From Flavobacteriaceae bacterium GF1 (GTDB lineage: Bacteria; Bacteroidota; Bacteroidia; Flavobacteriales; Flavobacteriaceae), in the NCBI GenBank assembly GCA_009797885.1, contig WNKP01000003.1, positions 124,001 to 188,000 on the forward strand: 64,000 bases of DNA, written 5' to 3'. Below, piece by piece: positions 17,740 through 26,309 of this stretch. Both the position numbers and the translations under genes were made by a program. The notes under the pieces are model-generated. The model was not told the origin of the DNA, ran no database searches, and saw only the letters and a list, made by a program, of their open reading frames with translations. Within the stretch, counting starts at the first letter, position 1, and the number at the start of each line of letters is the position of its first letter.

Positions 17740-18660
17740 TTACATTGTCCTTACCCCGGATAAACTAATTGGCGATACGTGGATGTCAAAATCCACTCCC
17801 GTGGGCGTGTAGATTTCTTTCATGACCTGCGCTACCCTTTTTGCTGCTTCCTCGCCTTGGGAAAGTGCAAAAATGGAAGGACCGGATCCCGAAATTCCCG
17901 AACCTAAGGCCCCAACTTTTTTCACTTCGGTCTTTATGGCATCAAACTTTGGGATCAAAATGGAGCGAATGGGTTCAATAACATGGTCTTCCAGGCAGCG
18001 TCCTATCAATTGATAGTCCTCGGTAAAAAGTCCTGCCACCAATCCACCAAGATTTCCCCATTGTCGAATACCCTGGGCCAGCGAAATATTGGTTTTCAGA
18101 ATTTTCCGCGAATCTGAGGTCTTGACCTCTATTTGGGGATGGATGACCGTGGCATAAAGGTTTTCGGGCGTATGTATTGGGATGATATCCAAAGGGTCAT
18201 AACTCCTCACCAGGGTAAATCCCCCAAAAATAGCCGGTGCTACATTATCGGCATGGGCCACGCCACTGGCCAATTTCTCACCTTGCATGGCAAATTCCAC
18301 CAAATCCCTATTGGAAAAAGGTTTCCCCAACAGGTGGTTTATGGCCCATACGGCCCCAGCAGCACTGGCAGCACTACTACCAATACCACTGCCCGGTTTT
18401 ATTTTTTTATGGATTTCCATTTCAAAACCACCTTCATGTTCCAATTGTTGCAAAAGCGTTGTAGCAGCTACACCGGCAACATTTTTTTCAGTTTCCAACG
18501 GTAACTCTTGCCCGGTAATTTTAGTGATTTTTACGCCTTTGCCTGTTGATTTACGGACCACCATTTCGTCACCCACGGCTTCCAAGGCCAATCCCAGCAC
18601 ATCAAATCCGCAGGAAACATTGGCCACGGTGGCCGGGCAAAATACACGAATCTCCTTCAT
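17740..18660 (-). CDS. thrB: homoserine kinase
   Basis: The 306 aa GHMP kinase phosphorylates homoserine. Motifs visible: FCPATVANVSCGFDVLGLALE at the N-terminus, the ATP-binding GSGIGSSAASAAGAVWAIN (Pro-x3-Gly-Leu/Ile-Gly-Ser-Ser-Ala-type, about residues 90-105), and GSGISGSGPSIFAL near the C-terminus. It is separated by 3 bp from thrA and 5 bp from thrC, so the three are one transcript. Confidence 0.96.
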   Translation of the reverse strand: MKEIRVFCPATVANVSCGFDVLGLALEAVGDEMVVRKSTGKGVKITKITGQELPLETEKNVAGVAATTLLQQLEHEGGFEMEIHKKIKPGSGIGSSAASAAGAVWAINHLLGKPFSNRDLVEFAMQGEKLASGVAHADNVAPAIFGGFTLVRSYDPLDIIPIHTPENLYATVIHPQIEVKTSDSRKILKTNISLAQGIRQWGNLGGLVAGLFTEDYQLIGRCLEDHVIEPIRSILIPKFDAIKTEVKKVGALGSGISGSGPSIFALSQGEEAAKRVAQVMKEIYTPTGVDFDIHVSPISLSGVRTM

Positions 18661-18663
18661 AAC

Positions 18664-21108
18664 TTAAAAATTCCCAATTCTTATGATGTCCGCAAAGATA
18701 CCGGAGGCCGTAACATCGGCTCCCGCCCCTGCGCCTTTGACTATTAAGGGCTGCTCAGGATACCGATCCGTGAAAAACAGAACGATGTTGTCACTTCCTT
18801 CCAGATTATGGAAATCGTGCCCTCGTGGGATTTCCTGAAGCCCCACTTTGGCCTTGCCATCCTCAAATTGGGCCACATACTTTAGTTTGCAATCTCTTTG
18901 GGCAGCCGTTTTGTAGATGTCCTGAAAATCGGACTCGTATTTTTTGAGGGATTCATAAAATAGCTCATTACTCGTTGTATCCAAACTTTCCTTGGGAAGG
19001 AAGGATTCGTTGGTTATTTCTTCAATGTCCAATTGGTAGCCACTTTCTCGGGCCAAGATCAGGATTTTCCGCATGACATCAACACCACTTAGATCAATGG
19101 TGGGGTCAGGTTCGGTATAGCCCTTTTCCTGGGCTTCTTTGACCACATCATGGAAAGTTTTGGTGTCATCAAAAGTATTGAACACAAAATTGAGACTACC
19201 GGAAAGTACGGCCTGTATTTTGTTCACCCTGTCCCCAGAAGCGATTAAGTGCTTTAAGGTATCAATAATAGGTAAACCTGCGCCCACATTGGTTTCAAAA
19301 AGAAACGGTGCGTTGTATTTTTTGGAGAGCTGTTTTAATCTTTGGTAGTTGTCAAAGGCGGATGAGCATGCAATCTTGTTACAGGTTACTACGGCAATAC
19401 TGTTTTCAAGGTAACGGCCATAGGTATCGGAAACCTTTTCATTTGCGGTATTATCAACAAAAATACTATTGCGGTAGTTTAGCTTTTGAACCTTGTCCAT
19501 AAAAGCTTCGCCATCGGCCTTTAAACCATTTTCCAGATTCCCCATCCAGGTATCCAGGGAAATTCCATCTTCATGGAACGCCATTTTTCTGGAATTGGAA
19601 ATACCAATGACCCTAATGTTCAATTTCAATTCCTCTTTTAGGTATTCTTTTTGTTGATGGATTTGTGCAAGCAAGCGGGAACCCACGTTGCCGACACCCA
19701 TGACAAAAAGGTTCAATTGTTTGATATTTTCCTCAAAAAACGCCTCGTGTAGGGCGTTAAGTGCTTTTTTGACGTCATCACTCTTAATCACTGCGGAGAT
19801 ATTCCTTTCTGATGCGCCTTGGGCGATGGCCCTAATGTTCACATTGTTCCTGCCCAAAGTGCTGAACATTTTTCCACTTAATCCCTGATGACTTTTCATG
19901 TTGTCACCAACCAAGGCAATAATGGCCAAATCCTTCTCAACGATAACAGGATTGATCTTCCCTGAGGCAATCTCATATTCAAAAGCCTGGTTCACGGACG
20001 TTTCCGCTTTGGCCTCATCAGCATTTGAGATGCCCACGCAAATGGAATGCTCCGATGAAGCTTGCGTAATGAGCGCCACACTTATGTCCTGTTGGGAAAG
20101 GGTTTCAAAAAAGCGTTTGGAAATACCGGGAATCCCTACCATTCCGGGCCCTTCCAAGGACAACAAGGTTATTTCACCAACATGGCTTATTCCACGGACC
20201 GTTTTACCTTGCCCATTGTTATTTTGCATTATCAATGTCCCTTTTTCATCCGGGGCAAAAGTATTTTTGATCCATATGGGGATCCCTTGGCTCAATATGG
20301 GTTGTAAGGTAGGGGGGTATAAGACCTTGGCGCCAAAATGGGAAAGTTCCATGGCTTCTTCATAGGAAATTTGGGATATGCATTTGGCTTGTCGTACCAA
20401 TTTTGGATTTGCCGTGTACATTCCACTGACATCCGTCCAAATTTGTAATTCCTCCGCTGCAGTACCGGCAGCAATGATGGCGGCGGTATAATCGGAACCA
20501 CCACGACCCAATGTAGTGCTGGAACCGTCCCTTGAAGAGGAAACAAAACCAGGAACCAATGTTATGGTATCCTTTGTATTGTTAAAGTAATTGTTGCAAT
20601 TGGTATTCGTTAACCCAAAATCCACATTGGCTTTCCCAAAGCTCTCGTCCGTAATAATTAACTCCCGTCCGTTTTTTAAGCCGGAGTCCAATCCTTGGGA
20701 GACAAAGTAGTGGTATATGATAAAAGAAGATAGCAACTCGCCATAGCTCACTACTTTGTCCGTAAGTCTGGACGTACGTTCCCCGATGAGGTAGGCCCCC
20801 TGGACCAAGGTTTCCAATTCGTTTAAATTGCTTTTAACGCGGCTTAGGAAGGCACTTTGCTCCTTAATGGGGAAAAGTTCCTTTATAGTGGTAAGGTGCC
20901 TATTTTCAATCTCATATAGGACATCCTCAAAACCAAGGTCCCTATTGGATGCCAGTTCCAAACTTTTGAGCAACAAATCCGTTATTCCACCAAGGGCCGA
21001 GACGACCACTACGGTTCCGTCGCTTTTTATCTGGGAAACAATTTTTGCTACTTGCTTGATATTGTTTGAATTGGCTACTGATGTGCCGCCAAATTTTAAG
21101 ACTTTCAT
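18664..21108 (-). CDS. thrA: bifunctional aspartokinase / homoserine dehydrogenase
   Basis: The 814 aa fusion carries out the first and third steps of the aspartate pathway to threonine. The aspartokinase half starts MKVLKFGGTSVANS and has GRGGSDYTAA; two ACT-like regulatory segments (IDGxG-type SLEGPGMVGIPGI and VALVGDNMKSHQGLSG-like) follow at about residues 320-460. The homoserine dehydrogenase half starts at about residue 465 (LFVMGVGNVGSRLL) and ends with GADVTASGIFADIIRI. A threonine-rich leader peptide lies 65 bp upstream on the same strand, suggesting control by transcription attenuation. Confidence 0.97.
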   Translation of the reverse strand: MKVLKFGGTSVANSNNIKQVAKIVSQIKSDGTVVVVSALGGITDLLLKSLELASNRDLGFEDVLYEIENRHLTTIKELFPIKEQSAFLSRVKSNLNELETLVQGAYLIGERTSRLTDKVVSYGELLSSFIIYHYFVSQGLDSGLKNGRELIITDESFGKANVDFGLTNTNCNNYFNNTKDTITLVPGFVSSSRDGSSTTLGRGGSDYTAAIIAAGTAAEELQIWTDVSGMYTANPKLVRQAKCISQISYEEAMELSHFGAKVLYPPTLQPILSQGIPIWIKNTFAPDEKGTLIMQNNNGQGKTVRGISHVGEITLLSLEGPGMVGIPGISKRFFETLSQQDISVALITQASSEHSICVGISNADEAKAETSVNQAFEYEIASGKINPVIVEKDLAIIALVGDNMKSHQGLSGKMFSTLGRNNVNIRAIAQGASERNISAVIKSDDVKKALNALHEAFFEENIKQLNLFVMGVGNVGSRLLAQIHQQKEYLKEELKLNIRVIGISNSRKMAFHEDGISLDTWMGNLENGLKADGEAFMDKVQKLNYRNSIFVDNTANEKVSDTYGRYLENSIAVVTCNKIACSSAFDNYQRLKQLSKKYNAPFLFETNVGAGLPIIDTLKHLIASGDRVNKIQAVLSGSLNFVFNTFDDTKTFHDVVKEAQEKGYTEPDPTIDLSGVDVMRKILILARESGYQLDIEEITNESFLPKESLDTTSNELFYESLKKYESDFQDIYKTAAQRDCKLKYVAQFEDGKAKVGLQEIPRGHDFHNLEGSDNIVLFFTDRYPEQPLIVKGAGAGADVTASGIFADIIRIGNF

Positions 21109-21166
21109 TTATGTAAAAGTTATTGGGAAAATTATGGAAAAAAGGTTGAATCGGATGCTATGTATA

Positions 21167-21188
21167 GAAAAATTACCCCAAAGGGGTA
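21167..21188 (-). terminator. putative thr attenuator hairpin
   Basis: On the minus strand, TACCCC-TTT-GGGGTA forms a perfect 6 bp stem with a 3 nt loop followed by ATTTTT. The 5' arm begins inside the last Thr codons of the leader peptide and the stop codon lies at the end of the 3' arm. The stem is short, so it is a weak terminator on its own. Confidence 0.5.
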
Positions 21189-21247
21189 GTGGTGGTCGCA
21201 AAACCAAAAGAAAGTACAGAAGTTATGTCCGATTGACTAAATTGCAT
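21173..21247 (-). CDS. thrL: threonine-operon leader peptide (thrL-like)
   Basis: A 24-codon open frame, ATG at 21247, TAA at 21173-21175, lies 65 bp upstream of thrA. The peptide ends SFGFATTTTPLG, encoded by ACC ACC ACT ACC just before a hairpin of the form ACCCC-TTT-GGGGT. Four consecutive Thr codons immediately ahead of a terminator-like hairpin in front of the threonine operon is the classical arrangement of amino acid attenuators. The peptide has no similarity I can name beyond that. Whether starvation-stalled ribosomes block the hairpin needs an experiment; function is inferred from position and codons. Confidence 0.7.
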   Translation of the reverse strand: MQFSQSDITSVLSFGFATTTTPLG

Positions 21248-21263
21248 GAAATAAAATACCTGA

Positions 21264-21294
21264 TAAAAGTAGTGTTTTGAACAAACACACCAAA
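21264..21294 (-). promoter_or_regulatory. candidate promoter of the thr operon
   Basis: On the minus strand TTTGG (21290-21294) is followed after 18-19 nt by TACTTTTA (21264-21271), close to the Bacteroidetes consensus TTTG / TAnnTTTG. The leader peptide ATG (21247) is 17 nt downstream, so transcription would start just ahead of it. Confidence 0.45.
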
Positions 21295-21346
21295 TTGTTC
21301 GGGAAATTTTATCAAATTTTCAATTTTATAGGACCAGACTTGTCAA

Positions 21347-22885
21347 ATGAAGATTTTATCCGCAGCACAGATCTATAAAGCTGACAAATTCACGATCGCA
21401 AAACAACAAATAACCAGCGATGCACTTATGGAACGGGCGGCATTGGGCATTTTTAATTGGATGCATGAGCGTTTACAGGGAAATCCCATTAAAATCCATT
21501 TGTTCTGTGGGATAGGAAATAACGGTGGGGATGGACTGGCCATAGCCCGGCATTTAAAAGAACATGATTATGACATCCAAGTTTATGTGGTGAACTATAG
21601 CGAAAAGCGTTCTAAGGATTTTTTGCTCAACTTAAATCGACTGAAAGAACGGAAGCTTTGGCCCGATTTTCTGGACAAAGAACACCATTCTTTCACTATT
21701 GGCCCAGATGATATTGTGGTGGATGCCATTTTTGGAATAGGCCTTAATAGGTCCCCAACCCAATGGGTGTGTAGTTTAATTCAACAGATTAATCGGTCAT
21801 CTGCTTTTGTATTGTCCGTGGATATTCCTTCCGGTATGTTTATGGATAGGGTGCCTGAGCTTCCGGATAATGTGGTACATGCCAATTATGTTTTAAGTTT
21901 CCAATCACCCAAGTTGCCCTTCTTTTTGCCCGAAACCGCGGCATATATGAACGAATGGGAAATTTTGGATATTGGTCTGGACCAGGAGTATTTGGCCAAT
22001 GTTGAGGTGGATTATCACTTCATTGGAAAGTTTGAAGTGCTCCCTTTTTATAAGCCTCGGCTTAAGTTTACCCATAAGGGCACCTATGGCCATGCCTTGA
22101 TGATCGGAGGCAGTTATGGAAAAATAGGCGCTGTTAACTTGGCAACAAGGGCCTGTCTCAACGTTGGTGCCGGGCTGGTGACCGCTTACGTACCAAAATG
22201 TGGATATGTCCCTTTGCAAACCGGTATTCCGGAAGCCATGGTTTTAACGGATGCTATGGAAAATACCATCTCAAAAATTGAAATTCCCTTTGAGCCCAGT
22301 GCTATAGGCATTGGGATGGGGATGGGGACCGAAAAGGAGGCAATCACGGCTTTCGAGGGATTTTTAGAGAAGAATGCATCAAAGCTGGTTATTGATGCCG
22401 ATGGATTGAACATGCTTTCCCAAAGGCCTGAACTATTGGAAAAGCTGCCTTTGGGAACCGTACTTACCCCACATCCCAAGGAATTGGAACGATTGGTGGG
22501 TCCATGGGCAAATGATTTTGAAAAATTGGAAAAGGCAAAAACACTTTCTAAAAATATTGGTGGGGTATTGGTGATCAAGGGAGCACATACCATTGTCGTG
22601 GCCAATGGAACAGGTTATATCAATTCTACCGGAAATCCCGGGATGGCCACAGCGGGTAGTGGTGATGTATTGACTGGTATGATCACGGGTCTTCTTGCCC
22701 AAGGTTATGAACCCCTACAGGCGGCTATCTTTGGGGTCTATCTGCATGGGTTGTCCGGTGATATCACTACTTCAAGAGAGGGCTACGAGGCCGTTACCGC
22801 CGGGAAAATGGTCGATAATATTGGAACGGCTTTTGTGGAACTGTTCAGAAAGGATGGAAACAGAAATGGGCAGAAAACAGATTAG
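21347..22885 (+). CDS. nnr: bifunctional NAD(P)H-hydrate epimerase / dehydratase
   Basis: The 512 aa protein repairs hydrated NAD(P)H. The N-terminal YjeF-type epimerase (about residues 1-220) shows MERAALGIF, the FCGIGNNGGDGLAIARHL nucleotide loop and VDAIFGIGLNR. The C-terminal ribokinase-like ADP-dependent dehydratase (about residues 230-505) shows THKGTYGHALMIGGSYGKIGA, LTPHPKELERL, VIKGAHT and NPGMATAGSGDVLTGMI with the catalytic Asp. It is transcribed divergently from thr. Its stop codon overlaps the stop of the convergent hypothetical gene (TTAG). Confidence 0.95.
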   Translation: MKILSAAQIYKADKFTIAKQQITSDALMERAALGIFNWMHERLQGNPIKIHLFCGIGNNGGDGLAIARHLKEHDYDIQVYVVNYSEKRSKDFLLNLNRLKERKLWPDFLDKEHHSFTIGPDDIVVDAIFGIGLNRSPTQWVCSLIQQINRSSAFVLSVDIPSGMFMDRVPELPDNVVHANYVLSFQSPKLPFFLPETAAYMNEWEILDIGLDQEYLANVEVDYHFIGKFEVLPFYKPRLKFTHKGTYGHALMIGGSYGKIGAVNLATRACLNVGAGLVTAYVPKCGYVPLQTGIPEAMVLTDAMENTISKIEIPFEPSAIGIGMGMGTEKEAITAFEGFLEKNASKLVIDADGLNMLSQRPELLEKLPLGTVLTPHPKELERLVGPWANDFEKLEKAKTLSKNIGGVLVIKGAHTIVVANGTGYINSTGNPGMATAGSGDVLTGMITGLLAQGYEPLQAAIFGVYLHGLSGDITTSREGYEAVTAGKMVDNIGTAFVELFRKDGNRNGQKTD

Positions 22886-23301
22886 ACCTTCAGCTTTTTC
22901 CGCTTCAACCTTTTCTTGATCCAAGCTACTGCGTTATCATATTCAATAAAAAACTCCATGTTCTTTTTGTAGAACATTTTTTCGATTTTAAAATTATGCA
23001 TGTCAATTTCCTTTTTGGAAACTATGGCAAAAGCGATAAGGTTTTCCAAACCTCTTAGATAGGTGTAGATAATGGGGTCAATGGCATAGGAGTTTTTGCG
23101 AAGACTGATGTATCCGAACTTTTTATCCCTAAAATGTATTTCCGATATTCCAATAATTTGGTATGCCCTTTCCAAAGTAACCGTGGCGCCTTCATCAAAA
23201 TTGGCCACAATATAATTGTCATATACCAGTACCGTACCTATGTCCAAAGAGTATTCTTTAATGACCATAGGATTTTTTGTAAATCCAAACTTCATTCCCA
23301 T
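22882..23301 (-). CDS. conserved hypothetical protein
   Basis: A ~139 aa cytoplasmic protein that I do not recognise. It has an N-terminal beta-rich half (KEYSLDIGTVLVYDNYIVANFDEGATVTL) and a C-terminal STAS/SpoIIAA-like helical look with a lysine-rich end (KKRLKRKKLKV). Start codons offered are TTG 23304, ATG 23301 and ATG 23295; 23301 is a compromise. It is convergent with nnr, sharing 4 bp of overlapping stops, and has a 180 bp untranslated gap before clpC. Confidence 0.65.
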   Translation of the reverse strand: MGMKFGFTKNPMVIKEYSLDIGTVLVYDNYIVANFDEGATVTLERAYQIIGISEIHFRDKKFGYISLRKNSYAIDPIIYTYLRGLENLIAFAIVSKKEIDMHNFKIEKMFYKKNMEFFIEYDNAVAWIKKRLKRKKLKV

Positions 23302-23440
23302 CAATTATAGTGTCGACACGAATTTATGAGGGTGAAGTCCCGAATTGAAAAATTTTAGATTAAAAGCATATTTATCGTTTAAATTGTTAACGAATTGCCC
23401 ATAGATTACATTTTCTTAAATAGTTTGGGGGTTGAAAACA

Positions 23441-23472
23441 AAAAAAAGAGCCCTTTTGAGGGCTCTTTTATA
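23441..23472 (-). terminator. rho-independent terminator of clpC
   Basis: On the minus strand AAAAGAGCCCTC-AAAA-GGGCTCTTTTTTTT forms a GC-rich stem followed by a run of eight T, 20 bp after the clpC stop codon. Confidence 0.9.
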
Positions 23473-23489
23473 AGATGAAGGGATAGGGT

Positions 23490-26051
23490 CTATTTAGCTT
23501 CGGATGATTCTTCGGCTTTTTGGATTTTTATGGTCAATTCCTCTTTCTTATCGTCAAAGTCCATGTAAATACTGTCCCCCTCGTTTAAATTTGAATTTAC
23601 AATTTCTTCTGCCAAAGCGTCTTCGATATATTTTTGAATGGCCCTTTTTAAAGGTCTTGCACCATACTGTTTATCAAATCCCTTGTCCGCTATATAGTCC
23701 TTTGCCTTATCGGAAAGGTGCAGATCATAACCAATATCCTTAATCCTCTTAAAGAGCCTATCCAACTCAATACCAATGATTTTGTGGATATCTTCCCGCT
23801 CCAGCGGATTAAATACAATTACATCGTCAATTCTGTTCAGGAATTCCGGGGCAAACGCTTTTTTCAGTGCATTTTCAATCACACTTTTGTGATGGCTGTC
23901 TGCCTGTGCTTTCTTGGCAGCAGTTCCAAAACCGACGCCTTGTCCAAAATCCTTTAACTGTCTGGCCCCTATATTGGAGGTCATGATGATAATCGTATTC
24001 CTAAAGTCTATTTTTCTGCCCAGACTATCGGTGATAAACCCATCGTCCAGCACTTGCAATAGCATATTGAACACATCTGGGTGGGCTTTTTCCACTTCAT
24101 CCAAAAGGACAACGGAATACGGTTTTCTTCTTACTTTTTCAGTCAATTGTCCACCTTCTTCATACCCTACATATCCCGGAGGTGCACCAACCAATCTGGA
24201 AATGGCGAATTTCTCCATATACTCACTCATATCAATGCGTATAAGTGCGTCTTCGGAATCAAACAATTCCCTGGCCAAAACTTTGGCCAATTGGGTTTTT
24301 CCTACCCCGGTCTGACCCAAGAAAATGAATGAGCCAATGGGCTTGTTCGGGTCCTTTAGACCGGCCCTGTTTCGTTGAATGGCTTTTGCCACCTTGGTCA
24401 CGGCTTCATCCTGGCCAATTACGTAGTCTTTTATAAGTGCAGGGAGTTCGGCCAGTTTATTGCTTTCGGTCTGGGCAATCCTGTTTACCGGAATGCCGCT
24501 CATCATACTTACCACATCGGCAACATTATCTTCGGATACCGTTTCCCGGTTTAGTTTGCTTTCTTCTTCCCATTGTTTTTGGGCCGAAGCCAGATCCTTC
24601 TCCAGACGTTTTTCATCGTCACGAAGTTTGGCGGCCTCCTCATACTTCTGCTTTTTGACCACACTGTTCTTAAGCTCCCTTACATCTTCCAATTGCTGTT
24701 CCAATTCCAATATCTGTTTGGGAACATCCATGTTAACAATGTGGACACGGGAGCCTGCTTCATCAAGGGCATCTATCGCCTTATCCGGAAGGAAGCGATC
24801 CGTCATATACCTATTGGTCAGTTTTACACAGGCCTTAATGGCATCATCCGTATAAAAAACATTGTGGTGATCTTCATATTTGCTCTTGATGTTCATCAAG
24901 ATTTCAATGGTTTCCTCAACGGAAGTGGGTTCAACCATCACTTTCTGGAAACGACGTTCCAATGCACCATCCTTTTCAATGTACTGCCTGTACTCATCCA
25001 GGGTAGTGGCCCCGATACATTGTATTTCACCTCTGGCCAAAGCAGGTTTGAACATATTGGATGCGTCCAAACTTCCGGTGGCACCACCGGCACCTACTAT
25101 GGTATGGATTTCGTCAATAAAAAGAATAATATCATCATTCTTTTCCAACTCGTTCATCACGGCCTTCATTCTTTCTTCGAACTGTCCACGATATTTGGTC
25201 CCGGCAACCAGGGAAGCCAAATCCAAGGTAACAACGCGTTTGTTGTAAAGGATTCTGGAAACTTTTTTGTTGATGATGCGTAAGGCCAAACCTTCGGCAA
25301 TTGCACTTTTTCCAACACCTGGTTCACCGATCAGTAGCGGATTGTTTTTCTTCCGCCTGCTCAAAATTTGGGAGACGCGTTCTATTTCCTTTTCACGACC
25401 AACAACGGGATCCAGTTTATCATCTTCCGCAAGTTTGGTAAGATCCCTTCCAAAATTGTCCAATACAGGGGTTTTGGATTTTTTACTTCCTTTTTGCTGA
25501 CTGGAGGAACCAAAACTACTTTCCTTGCTATCTCCGGAATCCCCACCATCATCCGGGTCACTGGAAAAAGATTCCGAGCGTGGCGTGTCCAAATAGTCAT
25601 CATCACTGGTGATCATGGACTTGAATTGCTCTTTTACATTGTCGTAGTCCACCTTTAATTTGTGCAGCAATTTTGTGGTCGGGTCATTTTCGTTTCTTAG
25701 GATGCACAATAATAAATGTGCGGTATTGATCGAGGAGCTTTGAAAAAGTTTGGCCTCTAAAAAAGTAGTTTTTAGGGCACGTTCTGCCTGCCTCGTTAAA
25801 TGAAGGTTCTTTTTGTCTTTTTGTATAGAACCGGTATTGGGATTGGCCGGACTCAAGATTTCCACTTTTCGTCTCAAATGGTCCAAATCCACATCAAGGG
25901 CGTCCAAAATGTTTATTGCCTTTCCGTTTCCGTCCCTCAGCAGACCGAGCATTAGGTGTTCCGTGCCAATAAAATCATGGCCCAAACGCAGTGCTTCTTC
26001 TTTACTGTAGGCAATTACATCCTTTACCCTAGGAGAAAAATTATCATCCAT
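23490..26051 (-). CDS. clpC: ATP-dependent Clp protease ATP-binding subunit ClpC
   Basis: The 853 aa protein unfolds substrates for ClpP. Order of domains: Clp N-terminal double repeat (about residues 1-145, FSPRVKDVIAYSKEEALRLGHDFIGTEH beginning), an acidic/Ser-rich linker, AAA1 with Walker A GEPGVGKSAIAEG, a UVR-like middle helix QKYEEAAKLRDDEKR, and AAA2 with Walker A GQTGVGKTQLAK and the C-terminal D2-small domain (GARPLKRAIQKYIED). Length fits ClpC rather than ClpB, which has a larger coiled-coil. A strong terminator follows. It is divergent from gyrA. Confidence 0.95.
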   Translation of the reverse strand: MDDNFSPRVKDVIAYSKEEALRLGHDFIGTEHLMLGLLRDGNGKAINILDALDVDLDHLRRKVEILSPANPNTGSIQKDKKNLHLTRQAERALKTTFLEAKLFQSSSINTAHLLLCILRNENDPTTKLLHKLKVDYDNVKEQFKSMITSDDDYLDTPRSESFSSDPDDGGDSGDSKESSFGSSSQQKGSKKSKTPVLDNFGRDLTKLAEDDKLDPVVGREKEIERVSQILSRRKKNNPLLIGEPGVGKSAIAEGLALRIINKKVSRILYNKRVVTLDLASLVAGTKYRGQFEERMKAVMNELEKNDDIILFIDEIHTIVGAGGATGSLDASNMFKPALARGEIQCIGATTLDEYRQYIEKDGALERRFQKVMVEPTSVEETIEILMNIKSKYEDHHNVFYTDDAIKACVKLTNRYMTDRFLPDKAIDALDEAGSRVHIVNMDVPKQILELEQQLEDVRELKNSVVKKQKYEEAAKLRDDEKRLEKDLASAQKQWEEESKLNRETVSEDNVADVVSMMSGIPVNRIAQTESNKLAELPALIKDYVIGQDEAVTKVAKAIQRNRAGLKDPNKPIGSFIFLGQTGVGKTQLAKVLARELFDSEDALIRIDMSEYMEKFAISRLVGAPPGYVGYEEGGQLTEKVRRKPYSVVLLDEVEKAHPDVFNMLLQVLDDGFITDSLGRKIDFRNTIIIMTSNIGARQLKDFGQGVGFGTAAKKAQADSHHKSVIENALKKAFAPEFLNRIDDVIVFNPLEREDIHKIIGIELDRLFKRIKDIGYDLHLSDKAKDYIADKGFDKQYGARPLKRAIQKYIEDALAEEIVNSNLNEGDSIYMDFDDKKEELTIKIQKAEESSEAK

Positions 26052-26309
26052 AGCTTTTCTTTATCCGAACTAAAATTAATAAAAGTATTATAACGGCGGT
26101 CAAATACCATACCCATATTCGATAAAGTCGGAATAATTAACGAAAAATGGCAGCTTTAACATAAACTTTAACGCAGGAAATGTTCTGATATTGAGTGGCA
26201 TTCCGTGTTGATAATTTTTTTAATAAAGTCCTTTGTAATCATCTTCAAAGGTGCATTTTTTGGTATATTGCCACGATATTTTAACCACAAAAATCAACAC
26301 GATTTTAAT

